From assembly GCF_900091585.1 (NCBI RefSeq), contig NZ_FMHT01000003.1:5013501-5077500 (forward strand): 64,000 nucleotides of DNA, in the 5' to 3' direction. This DNA comes from Micromonospora nigra. GTDB lineage: Bacteria > Actinomycetota > Actinomycetes > Mycobacteriales > Micromonosporaceae. A model generated the notes under the pieces. That model had not been told where the DNA came from and did no database searches. It saw only the letters and a program-made list of their open reading frames with translations. The position numbers were made by a program, and so were the translations under genes. This document shows, piece after piece, positions 31,592 through 39,805 of the stretch (position 1 is its first letter; each line of letters begins with the position of its first letter).

Positions 31592-33697
31592 TTGCCGACT
31601 GTGGACCACGTCGCCGTTGCTCCCCCGACCCGTGACTCCGGGCTGCGACCGACGCCAGGCCGGACGAGTCGGCTGGCCGCCGCCCTCGCGGCGACGCCCG
31701 CCGTCCTGACCGACAGCGCGGTGCTGGCCTTCGCGCTCTGGACGGTGCTCTACCACGTCGCGCTGCCCCTGCACCTGGCTCCGTCGGTGACCTTCCTGAT
31801 CTGGCTGGTGGTCGGAGTCGCCCTGGCCGGCGTCGCGGTTGTCCGGGTCGTCCGAAACAGCCGCGCGGCGACCGGCGTCATCGGTGGCGCGGGCGACGAC
31901 GCGGGTGCCGTCGCGGCCGGCGCGGAGCGGAGGACGCCGGGTCACCCACGTCGGTGGCTCGCCGTCGTGCTCGCCGCGGCGACCGTCGCCGCCGTCACCG
32001 CCGGGCTCGCCAACACCCCGGCGGGGGAGGGCATGTCCTGGTGGATCCCGGCAGTCGCGGGAGCCGTGGCGGGGGTGGGGGTCATGCTGCTGACCCGACG
32101 GGCCTGGACCGCCGGTACGCCAGTCAGCCCCGACCGTGGCCCCACCGCCGCCCAGTCGGCTTACGCACTGGTCGTCTCGGGTCTGGTCGCGCTCTCCTCC
32201 CTCTTCCTGGCGCGCAACACCCCCGACGACGTGTACTACGTCGGCAAGTCGGTGTGGGTGGCCGAGCGTGACATCGTTCCCCGTAACGACTTCCTCTTCA
32301 GTGAGAACGTCCTACCCGGGATGGCCTCGCTGCCGCCGACCGCCTCCATCGAGGTCTTCGCCGGGGCGCTGGCCCGATTCCTCGGAGTCCACGCGGGTAC
32401 GGCGCTGTTCTTCCTGATGCTGCCGGTGATGGCGGCGCTCGCCGTGCTGGCGTTGTGGCGGCTGACCCACCGCTGGGCCCCGCGCCGGCCACTGCTCGCC
32501 TTCAGCCTTGCCGTCGCCTACCTCTACCTGGTGGCTGGTGCCGACGCCGCCCTCGGCACCTTTCACCTGCCCCGACTGCACGAGGGCAAGGGCATGTTCG
32601 TCTCGGCGGTCATCCCACTGATGTGGCTGTACCTCACCCGCTGGTTCGACGGGCGGCGCCGGACCGACCTGGCGCTGATCGGGGCACTCTCGATCACCGC
32701 GATCGGGCTCACCACCACCGCGGCGATCATCCTGCCGATGCTCGTGGGTGCGGCGGCGTTCGCCATGCTGACGGTCGGCCACTGGAAGGCGGCGCTGACA
32801 GCCGGGGTCGTCGCCCTGGCGTACCCGGTCGGCTCGGTGGTGCTGACCCAGGTGATCCTCGGCGGCGGCACCGCCGCTGGCGCGGACGCCGCGTTCTACG
32901 ACGCCGAGTACACCTACCGCCGCACCCTGGAGATCGGAATCGTGGGTGTCGTCAGCGGGCTGGCCCTGTGGTGTGGGCCACTGCTGGCCCGTCGCGGCAC
33001 CCCGGCACTGCTCGCGGCCGGTGGCACTCTGGCACTCAGCGTGCTGCTCGTACCGGGGGTGCTGGAACTGATCAGCGCGCTCAGCGGGATCTCCGTCGTG
33101 CTCTGGCGGGTGCCGTGGCTGCTCGCCCTGCCGACACTGATCGGCCTGCTCTGCACCGTCGAGCTACCCGTCCGGTCCCGGACTCTGCGCGCCGCGACCG
33201 GTGGGCTCGTCGCGGCGGCGGCGGTGGCCGTCTTCGCGGTGTGGGCCACCCCGATGTGGTCGCCCCGCAGCTACGTCGAGGTGTACGACCGGCCGGTATG
33301 GAAGATGCCGCAACAGCGCCAGGCGATCGCCTTCTGGATCAAGCGCCAGGACCGCCCCGACGGGTTGTTGCTGGCCCCCTCCACCATCATGCGGGCTTCA
33401 CTGATGGTGACCAGTGAGGTCCGGGTGGTGCTGCCCCGGGACTTCTACCTGGTGGAATACGACCTGGAGTCCCAGTTCGCCAAGGACCGTCTGCTGCTCG
33501 CCGCGTTCGCCGACGGCCGGGTGGAGGACATCTCCCACCGCAGCGACGTGGCGGCGGCTCTCGACCGCCTGGAGGTGGGCACCATCTGCGTCTACCGGGG
33601 CAACCGGTACGCCCGTGAACTGGTGCCGGAGCTCGGCTTCACCCAGTTCGCCGAGCGGGGGCGACCGGGCGCGATGGTCTGCTTCCGACGCGGCTGA
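31592..33697 (+). CDS. large multi-pass membrane protein, GT-C-like, unknown substrate
   Basis: A 701-residue protein with about 13 hydrophobic helices. An acidic motif NTPDDVYYVGKSVWVAERD occupies the first large outside loop, the place of the catalytic acidic residues in GT-C glycosyltransferases. A soluble C-terminal domain (from about residue 570, RQAIAFWIKRQDRPDGLLLAP) ends in ELGFTQFAERGRPGAMVCF. The TTG at 31592 with AAGGA 7 nt upstream is the likely start; the nearby GTG at 31601 is an alternative. Its position between exporter and phosphotransferase genes suggests glycosylation or modification of the teichoic-type polymer. Confidence 0.65.
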   Translation: MPTVDHVAVAPPTRDSGLRPTPGRTSRLAAALAATPAVLTDSAVLAFALWTVLYHVALPLHLAPSVTFLIWLVVGVALAGVAVVRVVRNSRAATGVIGGAGDDAGAVAAGAERRTPGHPRRWLAVVLAAATVAAVTAGLANTPAGEGMSWWIPAVAGAVAGVGVMLLTRRAWTAGTPVSPDRGPTAAQSAYALVVSGLVALSSLFLARNTPDDVYYVGKSVWVAERDIVPRNDFLFSENVLPGMASLPPTASIEVFAGALARFLGVHAGTALFFLMLPVMAALAVLALWRLTHRWAPRRPLLAFSLAVAYLYLVAGADAALGTFHLPRLHEGKGMFVSAVIPLMWLYLTRWFDGRRRTDLALIGALSITAIGLTTTAAIILPMLVGAAAFAMLTVGHWKAALTAGVVALAYPVGSVVLTQVILGGGTAAGADAAFYDAEYTYRRTLEIGIVGVVSGLALWCGPLLARRGTPALLAAGGTLALSVLLVPGVLELISALSGISVVLWRVPWLLALPTLIGLLCTVELPVRSRTLRAATGGLVAAAAVAVFAVWATPMWSPRSYVEVYDRPVWKMPQQRQAIAFWIKRQDRPDGLLLAPSTIMRASLMVTSEVRVVLPRDFYLVEYDLESQFAKDRLLLAAFADGRVEDISHRSDVAAALDRLEVGTICVYRGNRYARELVPELGFTQFAERGRPGAMVCFRRG

Positions 33698-33701
33698 CGG
33701 G

Positions 33702-33737
33702 CCAGGCGCACCAGGCTCCGTGCCGGGTGCGCTCTGG
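33702..33737 (+). terminator. hairpin after the 701-residue membrane protein gene
   Basis: CCAGGCGCACC (33702-33712) pairs with GGTGCGCtCTGG (33726-33737, one bulged T). It begins 5 bp past the stop and precedes a fresh CGCGTTAAGG element, suggesting a boundary between transcription units. Confidence 0.6.
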
Positions 33738-33780
33738 CTGTGAGGATGCTCGACACCCGAGCACCGTTCGGGCGACCCCT

Positions 33781-33791
33781 CGCGTTAAGGT
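33781..33791 (+). promoter_or_regulatory. CGCGTTAAGGT element upstream of the second phosphotransferase gene
   Basis: Same 11-mer as on the minus strand at 28800-28810. Here it is 71 bp before the proposed TTG start. Confidence 0.4.
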
Positions 33792-33861
33792 CGCAGACAC
33801 GCGCGGACGGCCTGACACCGCGGAGATCCCCCTGATCGATCTCATAGGGAGACGTACTTCG

Positions 33862-35628
33862 TTGTTCGCCTCGTTGACTGGACGCATCGGTGTCGCCCCG
33901 CGCGGTGCCCTGCTGGTGCTGTCCTACCTGGTCATGCTCGCCGCGGGAGCCCTCGGCTGGGTCGGGTTGTTCGCCGTCGCCGGGTTGGCGGCCGTGGTCG
34001 GGGAGTTCGCCCTGGAACGCTGGTCGCCGGCCACAGCGGTCCTGCTCCACAAGGTCGGCCTCAACCTGGGGTACCGGCAGCTCACCCGCGACCTCGCCGC
34101 CGTCCTGCTGGTGGTCGCCGAGGTGCCGCTCACCGGCTCGCAGCTGAGCCTGCTGCTCCTCCTGCCGGCCGCGGTCTGGGTGGTCGCCGTGTTCTCCGGC
34201 GCGTTCGCCAAGATGATCGAGCGGCGCAACCCCACCTCGGCGCTGGTGCGCAACATCGACCTCGGCCGGCTGCGGTCCGCGCCCACCCCGCCCGGCTGGG
34301 CGAACGAACTGGCCGGTGACCGGCTGCCGCTGGTCAACGTGGTGCTGGTCGCCGGAGCGGTGATCGCCGTGCTGGGCGACGACGTCACGCCGGTGCTGTT
34401 CGCCGGGGGGATCGCCGTCGCGGTGGCGGCGGTGGTCGGCGGAGTCATCGCCCTGACCTGGCTGCGGGGGCGCGGCACCGGCCAGGGCCCGCAACTGCCG
34501 GCGGTTCAGCGCTGGTTGAACGACTACCGTCCCGAGGTGGCGCTCTACTTCGCCGCGTCCGCCAAGGACATCTACCAGGCCAACATGTGGCTCGCCCCCA
34601 TCGAGGCGCTGGGCCAGCGGGCGGTGGTGCTGCTGCGCAGCAAGGACTCGCTGCAGGAACTGGCCGACACCCGGCTACCGGTGATCTGCGTGCCGGCCGG
34701 CCCGGACTTCATGAACCTCGACAAGAGCAGCATCCGGACCGCCCTGTACGCCGCGAACGTCGGCGCGAACATCCACATGCTCCGCGAGCCGGGCATGAAG
34801 CACGTCTTCGTCGGGCACGGCGACAGCGACAAGGCGGCCAGCGTCAACCCCTACAGCAAGGTGTACGACGAGGTCTGGGTCGCCGGACTCGCCGGCCGGG
34901 AGCGCTACGCCCGTGCGGGTGTCGGCGTGCTCGACGCCGACATCGTCGAGATCGGCCGGCCGCAACTCGCCGGGGTGCACACCTTCGGCTCGGAGGCAGC
35001 CCAGGCCGACCGGCCGTTCACCGTCCTCTACGCGCCCACCTGGGAGGGCTGGCTGGAGGACGACCCGTACCACACCTCGCTGATGCTGATGGGTGTGAAG
35101 ATCGTGTCGGGTCTGCTGGCCATCCGCCCCGCCGTCCGGCTGGTATACAAGCCCCACCCGCTGACCGGATCCCGGTCCAAGCAGGCCAAGTCCGTCCACG
35201 ACAGGATCGTCGAACTGATCCGCGCGGCCGGCGGCGACACCGACGCCCGCGACCTGGCCGGCCCACGCCACCGGGTGGTCACCGGCCGCACCCCGGCGTT
35301 GTTCGACTGCTTCAACCAGACCGACCTGCTGGTGAGCGACGTGTCCAGCGTGGTGTCCGACTTCGTGCAGAGCCAGCGCCCGTACGTGGTGGCGAACCCG
35401 AGCGGCATGCCGGAGGACGAGTTCCGCCGCGACTTCCCCACCTCCCGCGCCGCGTACCTGCTGACCGCCGACTGCGGTGAACTGGAGAAGATCGTCGCGG
35501 TGACCCGGGCCGGAAACGACCCCTTGACCGAGGCCCGCCGGGAGCTGAAGACCTACCTCCTCGGCCCCGCCGAGGCCAACCCGATGGACCGCTTCCAGGA
35601 GGAGATCAGCCGCCTCTGCGGTCGCTGA
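33862..35628 (+). CDS. second CDP-polyol phosphotransferase, membrane type
   Basis: A 588-residue paralogue of the gene at 25458. The first 190 residues contain several membrane helices. The catalytic domain has VALYFAASAKDIYQANMWL, FVGHGDSDKAASVNPYSKVYDEVWVAG, EIGRPQL, LYAPTWEGW, YKPHPLTGS and TDLLVSDVSSVVSDFVQSQRPYVVANP. It keeps the HGDSDK and SDVSSV-SD blocks of TagF/TarF enzymes. Longer frames reach 33727, but a TTG at 33862 with AGGGAGA 10 nt upstream gives the best site; the start is not certain. Two such enzymes suggest a primase/polymerase division or two polyol units. Confidence 0.82.
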   Translation: MFASLTGRIGVAPRGALLVLSYLVMLAAGALGWVGLFAVAGLAAVVGEFALERWSPATAVLLHKVGLNLGYRQLTRDLAAVLLVVAEVPLTGSQLSLLLLLPAAVWVVAVFSGAFAKMIERRNPTSALVRNIDLGRLRSAPTPPGWANELAGDRLPLVNVVLVAGAVIAVLGDDVTPVLFAGGIAVAVAAVVGGVIALTWLRGRGTGQGPQLPAVQRWLNDYRPEVALYFAASAKDIYQANMWLAPIEALGQRAVVLLRSKDSLQELADTRLPVICVPAGPDFMNLDKSSIRTALYAANVGANIHMLREPGMKHVFVGHGDSDKAASVNPYSKVYDEVWVAGLAGRERYARAGVGVLDADIVEIGRPQLAGVHTFGSEAAQADRPFTVLYAPTWEGWLEDDPYHTSLMLMGVKIVSGLLAIRPAVRLVYKPHPLTGSRSKQAKSVHDRIVELIRAAGGDTDARDLAGPRHRVVTGRTPALFDCFNQTDLLVSDVSSVVSDFVQSQRPYVVANPSGMPEDEFRRDFPTSRAAYLLTADCGELEKIVAVTRAGNDPLTEARRELKTYLLGPAEANPMDRFQEEISRLCGR

Positions 35629-35901
35629 CGCTCGCTGCCCGGCCAGCGCGAACGATGCAGGTCGGCAGGGCCTGCACCCCGTGAGCGCGGAGGTGGGCGG
35701 CAGCCCCGGACACTCCGGCGGAGAAGGCCGACCTGTGTGCCCGCCAACCGCGACGACCCGGCGTTGCGGGGGGTTCGGCGACGGCCGCCGCGATGCCACC
35801 GCCGCGGAGGTCTCCGGCTGCTGCGGCCACCCGCGCTCCCGCCCGGCCGGCTCTTCTGCCACCATTCGGGGGCAACGCAGGCGACGGACGGGAGGCCCAG
35901 G
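35629..35901. other. gene-free interval before the two-component operon
   Basis: No supported gene in 273 bp. A short inverted repeat, TGCAGG (35656-35661) and CCTGCA (35671-35676), might terminate the preceding gene. The promoter of the response-regulator gene should lie in the distal half, but I cannot identify it. Confidence 0.35.
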
Positions 35902-36558
35902 GTGCGCATCCTGCTGGTCGAGGACGACCGTCGGGTGGCCGCCGCACTGTCGTCCGCGCTGACCCGGCGGGGCTACCAGGTCGAGCACGCCGGCACGCGG
36001 GCCGCAGCGCTGGCCGCGGCCCCCTGTGACCTGGTGCTGCTCGACCTGACCCTGCCCGACGGCGACGGCACCGAGCTGTGTCGTGAACTGCGTCGACGCG
36101 ACCCGCAGCTCGGCATCATCGCGGTCACCGCCCGGGGCGAGGAACGCGACCGGGTCAAGGGTCTGCGGGAGGGCGCGGACGACTACGTCGTGAAGCCGTT
36201 TTCCATGGCGGAACTCCAGGCCCGGATCGAGGCGGTGCTGCGCCGCGCGGCGTACACCATGCCCCGGCAGGACCTGGTCGTGGCCGGGCCGGTCCGCATC
36301 GACGTGACCGCCCGCACCGTCACCGTGGGCGATGACGAGGTCTCGCTGACCCGCAAGGAGTTCGACATCCTGCTGTCGCTGGCCCGCCAGCCCGGCGGTG
36401 TCGTCTCCCGCGACCGGATCCTGCTGGACGCCTGGGGCACAGTCCAGCACGAGCGGCACACCGTGGACGTGCACATCGGCTCGCTGCGCGGCAAACTCGG
36501 CGACCCCCGGCTGGTGGAGACCGTGCGCGGGGTCGGCTACCGGCTGCGCACCGAATGA
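35902..36558 (+). CDS. OmpR-family response regulator
   Basis: A 218-residue regulator. The receiver domain has VRILLVEDDRR and the phosphorylation site Asp48 (VLLDLTLPDGDG), Thr/Ser and Lys switch residues in IIAVTARG and DDYVVKPFS. The C-terminal winged helix has VSLTRKEFDILLSLARQPGGVVSRDRIL and HTVDVHIGSLRGKLGDP, the recognition helix and wing of the OmpR/PhoB group. GTG at 35902 follows GGGAGG. The kinase gene starts 10 bp after the stop. The target genes are not evident; the facing TAXI receptor gene is a candidate. Confidence 0.93.
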   Translation: MRILLVEDDRRVAAALSSALTRRGYQVEHAGTRAAALAAAPCDLVLLDLTLPDGDGTELCRELRRRDPQLGIIAVTARGEERDRVKGLREGADDYVVKPFSMAELQARIEAVLRRAAYTMPRQDLVVAGPVRIDVTARTVTVGDDEVSLTRKEFDILLSLARQPGGVVSRDRILLDAWGTVQHERHTVDVHIGSLRGKLGDPRLVETVRGVGYRLRTE

Positions 36559-36568
36559 GGGGGCCGGG

Positions 36569-37951
36569 GTGCGACGACGCCTGGTGATCAGTTACCTGCT
36601 GCTGATGGTGCTGGTCCTGGTGGCGTTGGAGACTCCGCTGGCGGCGACCCTCGCCACCCGGGAGACCGACCGGGTTCGCGCCGACCGGCTGGCCGACGCC
36701 ACCCGCTTCGCGTCGCTGGCCGGACCCGCCCTGCGCGGCGGCACCCCCGGCCCCCTCGACGGGGAGCTGAGCAGCTACGACGCGCTGTACGGCATCAGCG
36801 CGGCCGTCATCGACCGCGACCGGCGTACCGTGGTGGCGTCCGCGGGCTGGCGTCCCGGCTCCGGGACCGACGCCGCCCTGGACACGGCGCTGGCCGGTCA
36901 GCAGTCCAGCGGTCCGGCCTCGGTGTGGCCCTGGGTGGACGCACCGATCGTGGTGGCCGTACCCATCAACGACGGCGGCGAGGTGCTCGGCGCGGTGGTC
37001 ACCGCCACCCCGTCCGGGGACGTGCGGCGCACCGTCACCACCTGGTGGCTGCTGCTGGCCGCGCTGGGCCTGCTCGCCGTCCTGGCCTGCGTGCTCACCG
37101 CGTTCGGGCTGGCCGGTTGGGTGCTGCGTCCGGTCACCGAGCTGGACTCGGTCACCCACGACATCGCCGAGGGCGACCGGGGAGCCCGGGTGCAGCACAG
37201 CCTCGGCCCACCCGAGCTGCGCCGCCTCGCGGCCAGCTTCAACCACATGGCCGACGTGGTCTCCGACCTCGTGGAGCGGCAGCGCGCCTTCGTGGCGCAC
37301 GCCAGCCACCAGCTACGCAACCCGCTGACCGCGCTGCGCCTGCGGGTGGAGGAACTCGGCCCGAGCCTGACCGACCTCGACGGCCGCGCCGAGCACCGAC
37401 TCGCGCTGGAGGAGACCGACCGGTTGGCGCAGGTGCTCGACGCGCTGCTCACCCTGGCCCGCGCCGAGCGGCGGGACAACGAACTGGTCGTGGTGGACGT
37501 GGTGGCCGCCGCCGCGTCCCGGGTCGCCGCATGGGAACCCCTGGCCCGTCACCGTGCGGTCATCCTGCGCCTGGCGGCCCGCGACGGGCCCGTGTACGCC
37601 CGGACGGTGCCGACCGCCGTCGACCAGGCCCTCGACGCCCTGATCGACAACGCGGTGAAGTTCAGCGGGGCCGGTGGGGCGGTGACGGTGACCGTCGGTG
37701 TCGTCGACGACGGGACGGTGCTGGAGGTGAGCGACACCGGGCCGGGCATGACGCCGGACCAGTTGGGGCAGGCCACCGAACGGTTCTGGCGCGCCCCGGA
37801 GGTGCAGAACGTCGACGGGGCCGGGTTGGGCCTGACCATCACCGCCGTGCTGGTCGACGCCAGTGGGGGCCGACTGACGATGCGCCCGAACACCCCGCGC
37901 GGGTTGGTCGCCACCCTGTGGTTCCCGGCCCCCGACGGTGGCCGGACCTGA
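36569..37951 (+). CDS. sensor histidine kinase
   Basis: A 460-residue membrane kinase. Membrane helices lie at about 7-28 and 158-184, enclosing an extracytoplasmic sensor of 125 residues (YGISAAVIDRDRRTVVAS...PIVVAVPINDGGEVLG). A HAMP linker (184-237) is followed by the dimerisation helix with phospho-acceptor His247 (VAHASHQLRNPLTAL), and an HATPase domain with LIDNAVKFS, EVSDTGPGM and GAGLGLTI. It pairs with the response regulator. Its stop is 3 bp from the stop of a convergent TAXI receptor gene, an arrangement suggesting the receptor may be part of the sensing system. Confidence 0.92.
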   Translation: MRRRLVISYLLLMVLVLVALETPLAATLATRETDRVRADRLADATRFASLAGPALRGGTPGPLDGELSSYDALYGISAAVIDRDRRTVVASAGWRPGSGTDAALDTALAGQQSSGPASVWPWVDAPIVVAVPINDGGEVLGAVVTATPSGDVRRTVTTWWLLLAALGLLAVLACVLTAFGLAGWVLRPVTELDSVTHDIAEGDRGARVQHSLGPPELRRLAASFNHMADVVSDLVERQRAFVAHASHQLRNPLTALRLRVEELGPSLTDLDGRAEHRLALEETDRLAQVLDALLTLARAERRDNELVVVDVVAAAASRVAAWEPLARHRAVILRLAARDGPVYARTVPTAVDQALDALIDNAVKFSGAGGAVTVTVGVVDDGTVLEVSDTGPGMTPDQLGQATERFWRAPEVQNVDGAGLGLTITAVLVDASGGRLTMRPNTPRGLVATLWFPAPDGGRT

Positions 37952-37954
37952 CCG

Positions 37955-38911
37955 TCAGGGTTTGCTGGCCCGATACCAGTCGGCGGCCCCCGGGTGCAGC
38001 GGCAGCGGGGTGGTGACGATGGCCGCGCGGGCACTGATCCGGCCGGCGGCGGGGTGCGCGGCCGACAGCTCCGCCCGGCGCTCCATCAGCAGCCGGGTCA
38101 CCTCGCGGATCAGCGACTCCGGCAGGTTGGCGCGCACCACCAGGTAGTTCGGGTTCGCCACGGTGGTGACCGGCTCGACGCCGTACACCGAACGGGGCAC
38201 GTCCCGCGAGACGTACACCTCGGGGTTGCCCCGGCGCAGCGGTTCGGTCCACTCGCCCAGATCCACGATCCGGATCGGGGTGACCCGGGCGAGTTCCGCG
38301 ACCGCGGACACCGGCAGGCCGCCGGAGAAGAAGAACGCGTCGATCCGCCCTTCGCGCAGCGCGACGACCGAGTCGTCCAGCCCGAGCCGGTCCCGGCGCA
38401 CCCGGTCGAGCCCGGCGGCGGCCAGCAGCCGGTTCACCGTGATCTCCGTGCCCGAGCCCGGAGCGCCCACCGACACCCGCCGGCCGGGCAGGTCCGTCAG
38501 CGACCGCACCGGGGCGTCGGCCCTGGTGACCAGGTGCAGCAGGTCGTCGTACACCCGGGCCACCGCCACCACCGGCGGGTCCGGACCCGGGTCGGCCGCC
38601 AGCACGTCGGCCTGGGTGAAGCCCAGTTCGGCCTGGCCGGCGCCGACCAGCCGGACGTTCTCGGCGGAGGCGGCGGTGACCACCACCTCGGCCCGCACGC
38701 CCGGCAGTTCCCGGTTGAGGATGCCGGCCAGCGACTGCCCGATGGCGTGGTAGACCGCCGTCGGGCTGCCCGTGGCGATCCGGATGCGCACCGGCTCGCC
38801 CGGCGACTCGCGGCAGCCCACGAGGGTGGGCGCGGCGGCCACCAGGACGGCCAGCAGCGCCGCCACGGTGTGCTGCCACCGGCGTGTTGCGGCGGACCTG
38901 GTGCGGATCAC
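37955..38911 (-). CDS. TAXI-family TRAP receptor lipoprotein
   Basis: A 318-residue extracytoplasmic solute receptor. The N-terminus is a lipoprotein signal (HTVAALLAVLVAAAPTLVGC), with the lipobox cysteine at about residue 33. The TAXI pattern follows: RIATGSPTAVYHAIGQSLAGIL, ELGFTQADVLA, RRVSVGAPGSGTEITVNRLLAAAGL, DAFFFSGGLPVSAV. TAXI receptors bind small organic acids such as glutamate for TRAP transporters, yet no DctQ/DctM permease gene is in the window. The convergent kinase gene suggests a ligand-sensing role. GTG at 38911 or 38920 could be the start. Confidence 0.85.
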   Translation of the reverse strand: MIRTRSAATRRWQHTVAALLAVLVAAAPTLVGCRESPGEPVRIRIATGSPTAVYHAIGQSLAGILNRELPGVRAEVVVTAASAENVRLVGAGQAELGFTQADVLAADPGPDPPVVAVARVYDDLLHLVTRADAPVRSLTDLPGRRVSVGAPGSGTEITVNRLLAAAGLDRVRRDRLGLDDSVVALREGRIDAFFFSGGLPVSAVAELARVTPIRIVDLGEWTEPLRRGNPEVYVSRDVPRSVYGVEPVTTVANPNYLVVRANLPESLIREVTRLLMERRAELSAAHPAAGRISARAAIVTTPLPLHPGAADWYRASKP

Positions 38912-39026
38912 GGCCTGCACTCTGCGCGTCCGGGGCGGTCGACCGCAACCCCCGGGCGGTCGGTGTGGGGCACCGGCGGTGCCGACCGTGCGGGACCGCC
39001 GCGCGAGCGCGGCCCTGACGACCGGA

Positions 39027-39707
39027 TCAGCTGGCGGCTGCGTCCCGGTCCGTGGCGGGGGCGAGCGCCGCGTGCTGGAGGATGCGGTCCCGCTCCGGCC
39101 CGTTGGGCACGCTGACCAGGAAACACCCGGTGCCCGGCCGCAGCAGCGCCGGAACGTCCAGCAGCGCCGCGCCGCGCACCAGCACCGCGGCCAGCTCACG
39201 GTCGGTCAGCCGCACCCCGAGGATGTGCCGGCGCACGTGCCGTCCCCCGGCGAGCAGGGCGGCCCGCCAGGCCGCGGCTGCCAGTCGGGTACGCCACAAC
39301 CGGCGGGCCGCCGAGGCCCCCGGCACCGGCCCGCCGAGCAGCTCGCGCCGGCCCTGCCGCCAGCCGGCCTCGACGATCGAGGCGTACGCGGGCCGGTGCT
39401 CGCCGGGCACGTGCAGCCGGTGCAGCTCGTAACGGCGGCGCAGCCCGCCGACGGCCCGTTCGTGCACCACGGGCACGTCGAGGCGGGCCAGGAGTTGACG
39501 CATGCGCTGCGCCGCGTCCTCCCGGTTGAACTCCACGGCGGCGGACCGGCGTGGCGGCGTGGCCTGCCGGGTTCCGGTGCCCGCCGGTGGCGGCATGCAG
39601 CGCAGCAGGCAGGCGGCCTCGAAGGCGTCGCCGAGGGTCAGCCAGTCCAGCGGCGGCGGGGTCGACGGCAGGCGGGGCCGGTCGAGCATGATCGGTTCGG
39701 CAACCAA
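39027..39707 (-). CDS. uncharacterised basic protein
   Basis: A 226-residue protein with no motif I recognise. It is Arg/Ala rich with an even helix-like distribution: LDWLTLGDAFEAACLLRCM, FNREDAAQRMRQLLARLDVPVVHERAVGGLRRRYEL, RHVRRHILGVRLTDRELAAVLVRGAALLDVPALL. No signal peptide or membrane segment is seen. A strong AAGGAG 7 nt before a TTG at 39707 fixes the start better than the ATG at 39689. It neighbours yaaA on the same strand with a 98-bp gap. A regulatory or nucleic-acid-binding role is possible but not supported by motifs. Confidence 0.6.
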   Translation of the reverse strand: MVAEPIMLDRPRLPSTPPPLDWLTLGDAFEAACLLRCMPPPAGTGTRQATPPRRSAAVEFNREDAAQRMRQLLARLDVPVVHERAVGGLRRRYELHRLHVPGEHRPAYASIVEAGWRQGRRELLGGPVPGASAARRLWRTRLAAAAWRAALLAGGRHVRRHILGVRLTDRELAAVLVRGAALLDVPALLRPGTGCFLVSVPNGPERDRILQHAALAPATDRDAAAS

Positions 39708-39805
39708 CTCAGCGCTCCTTGCGGCGTCGGGTGCCCCTACGGTGACCCCCTGCGCCCCGCCGCGAAACCGATCCGGCCCGACCTTGAGGAAATCTTGCGA
39801 CTGTC

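Noticed and set aside
36398..36568. Longer histidine kinase start at 36398
   Set aside because: It would overlap the conserved C-terminus of the response regulator by 160 bp; the GTG at 36569 gives a normal membrane-helix N-terminus.
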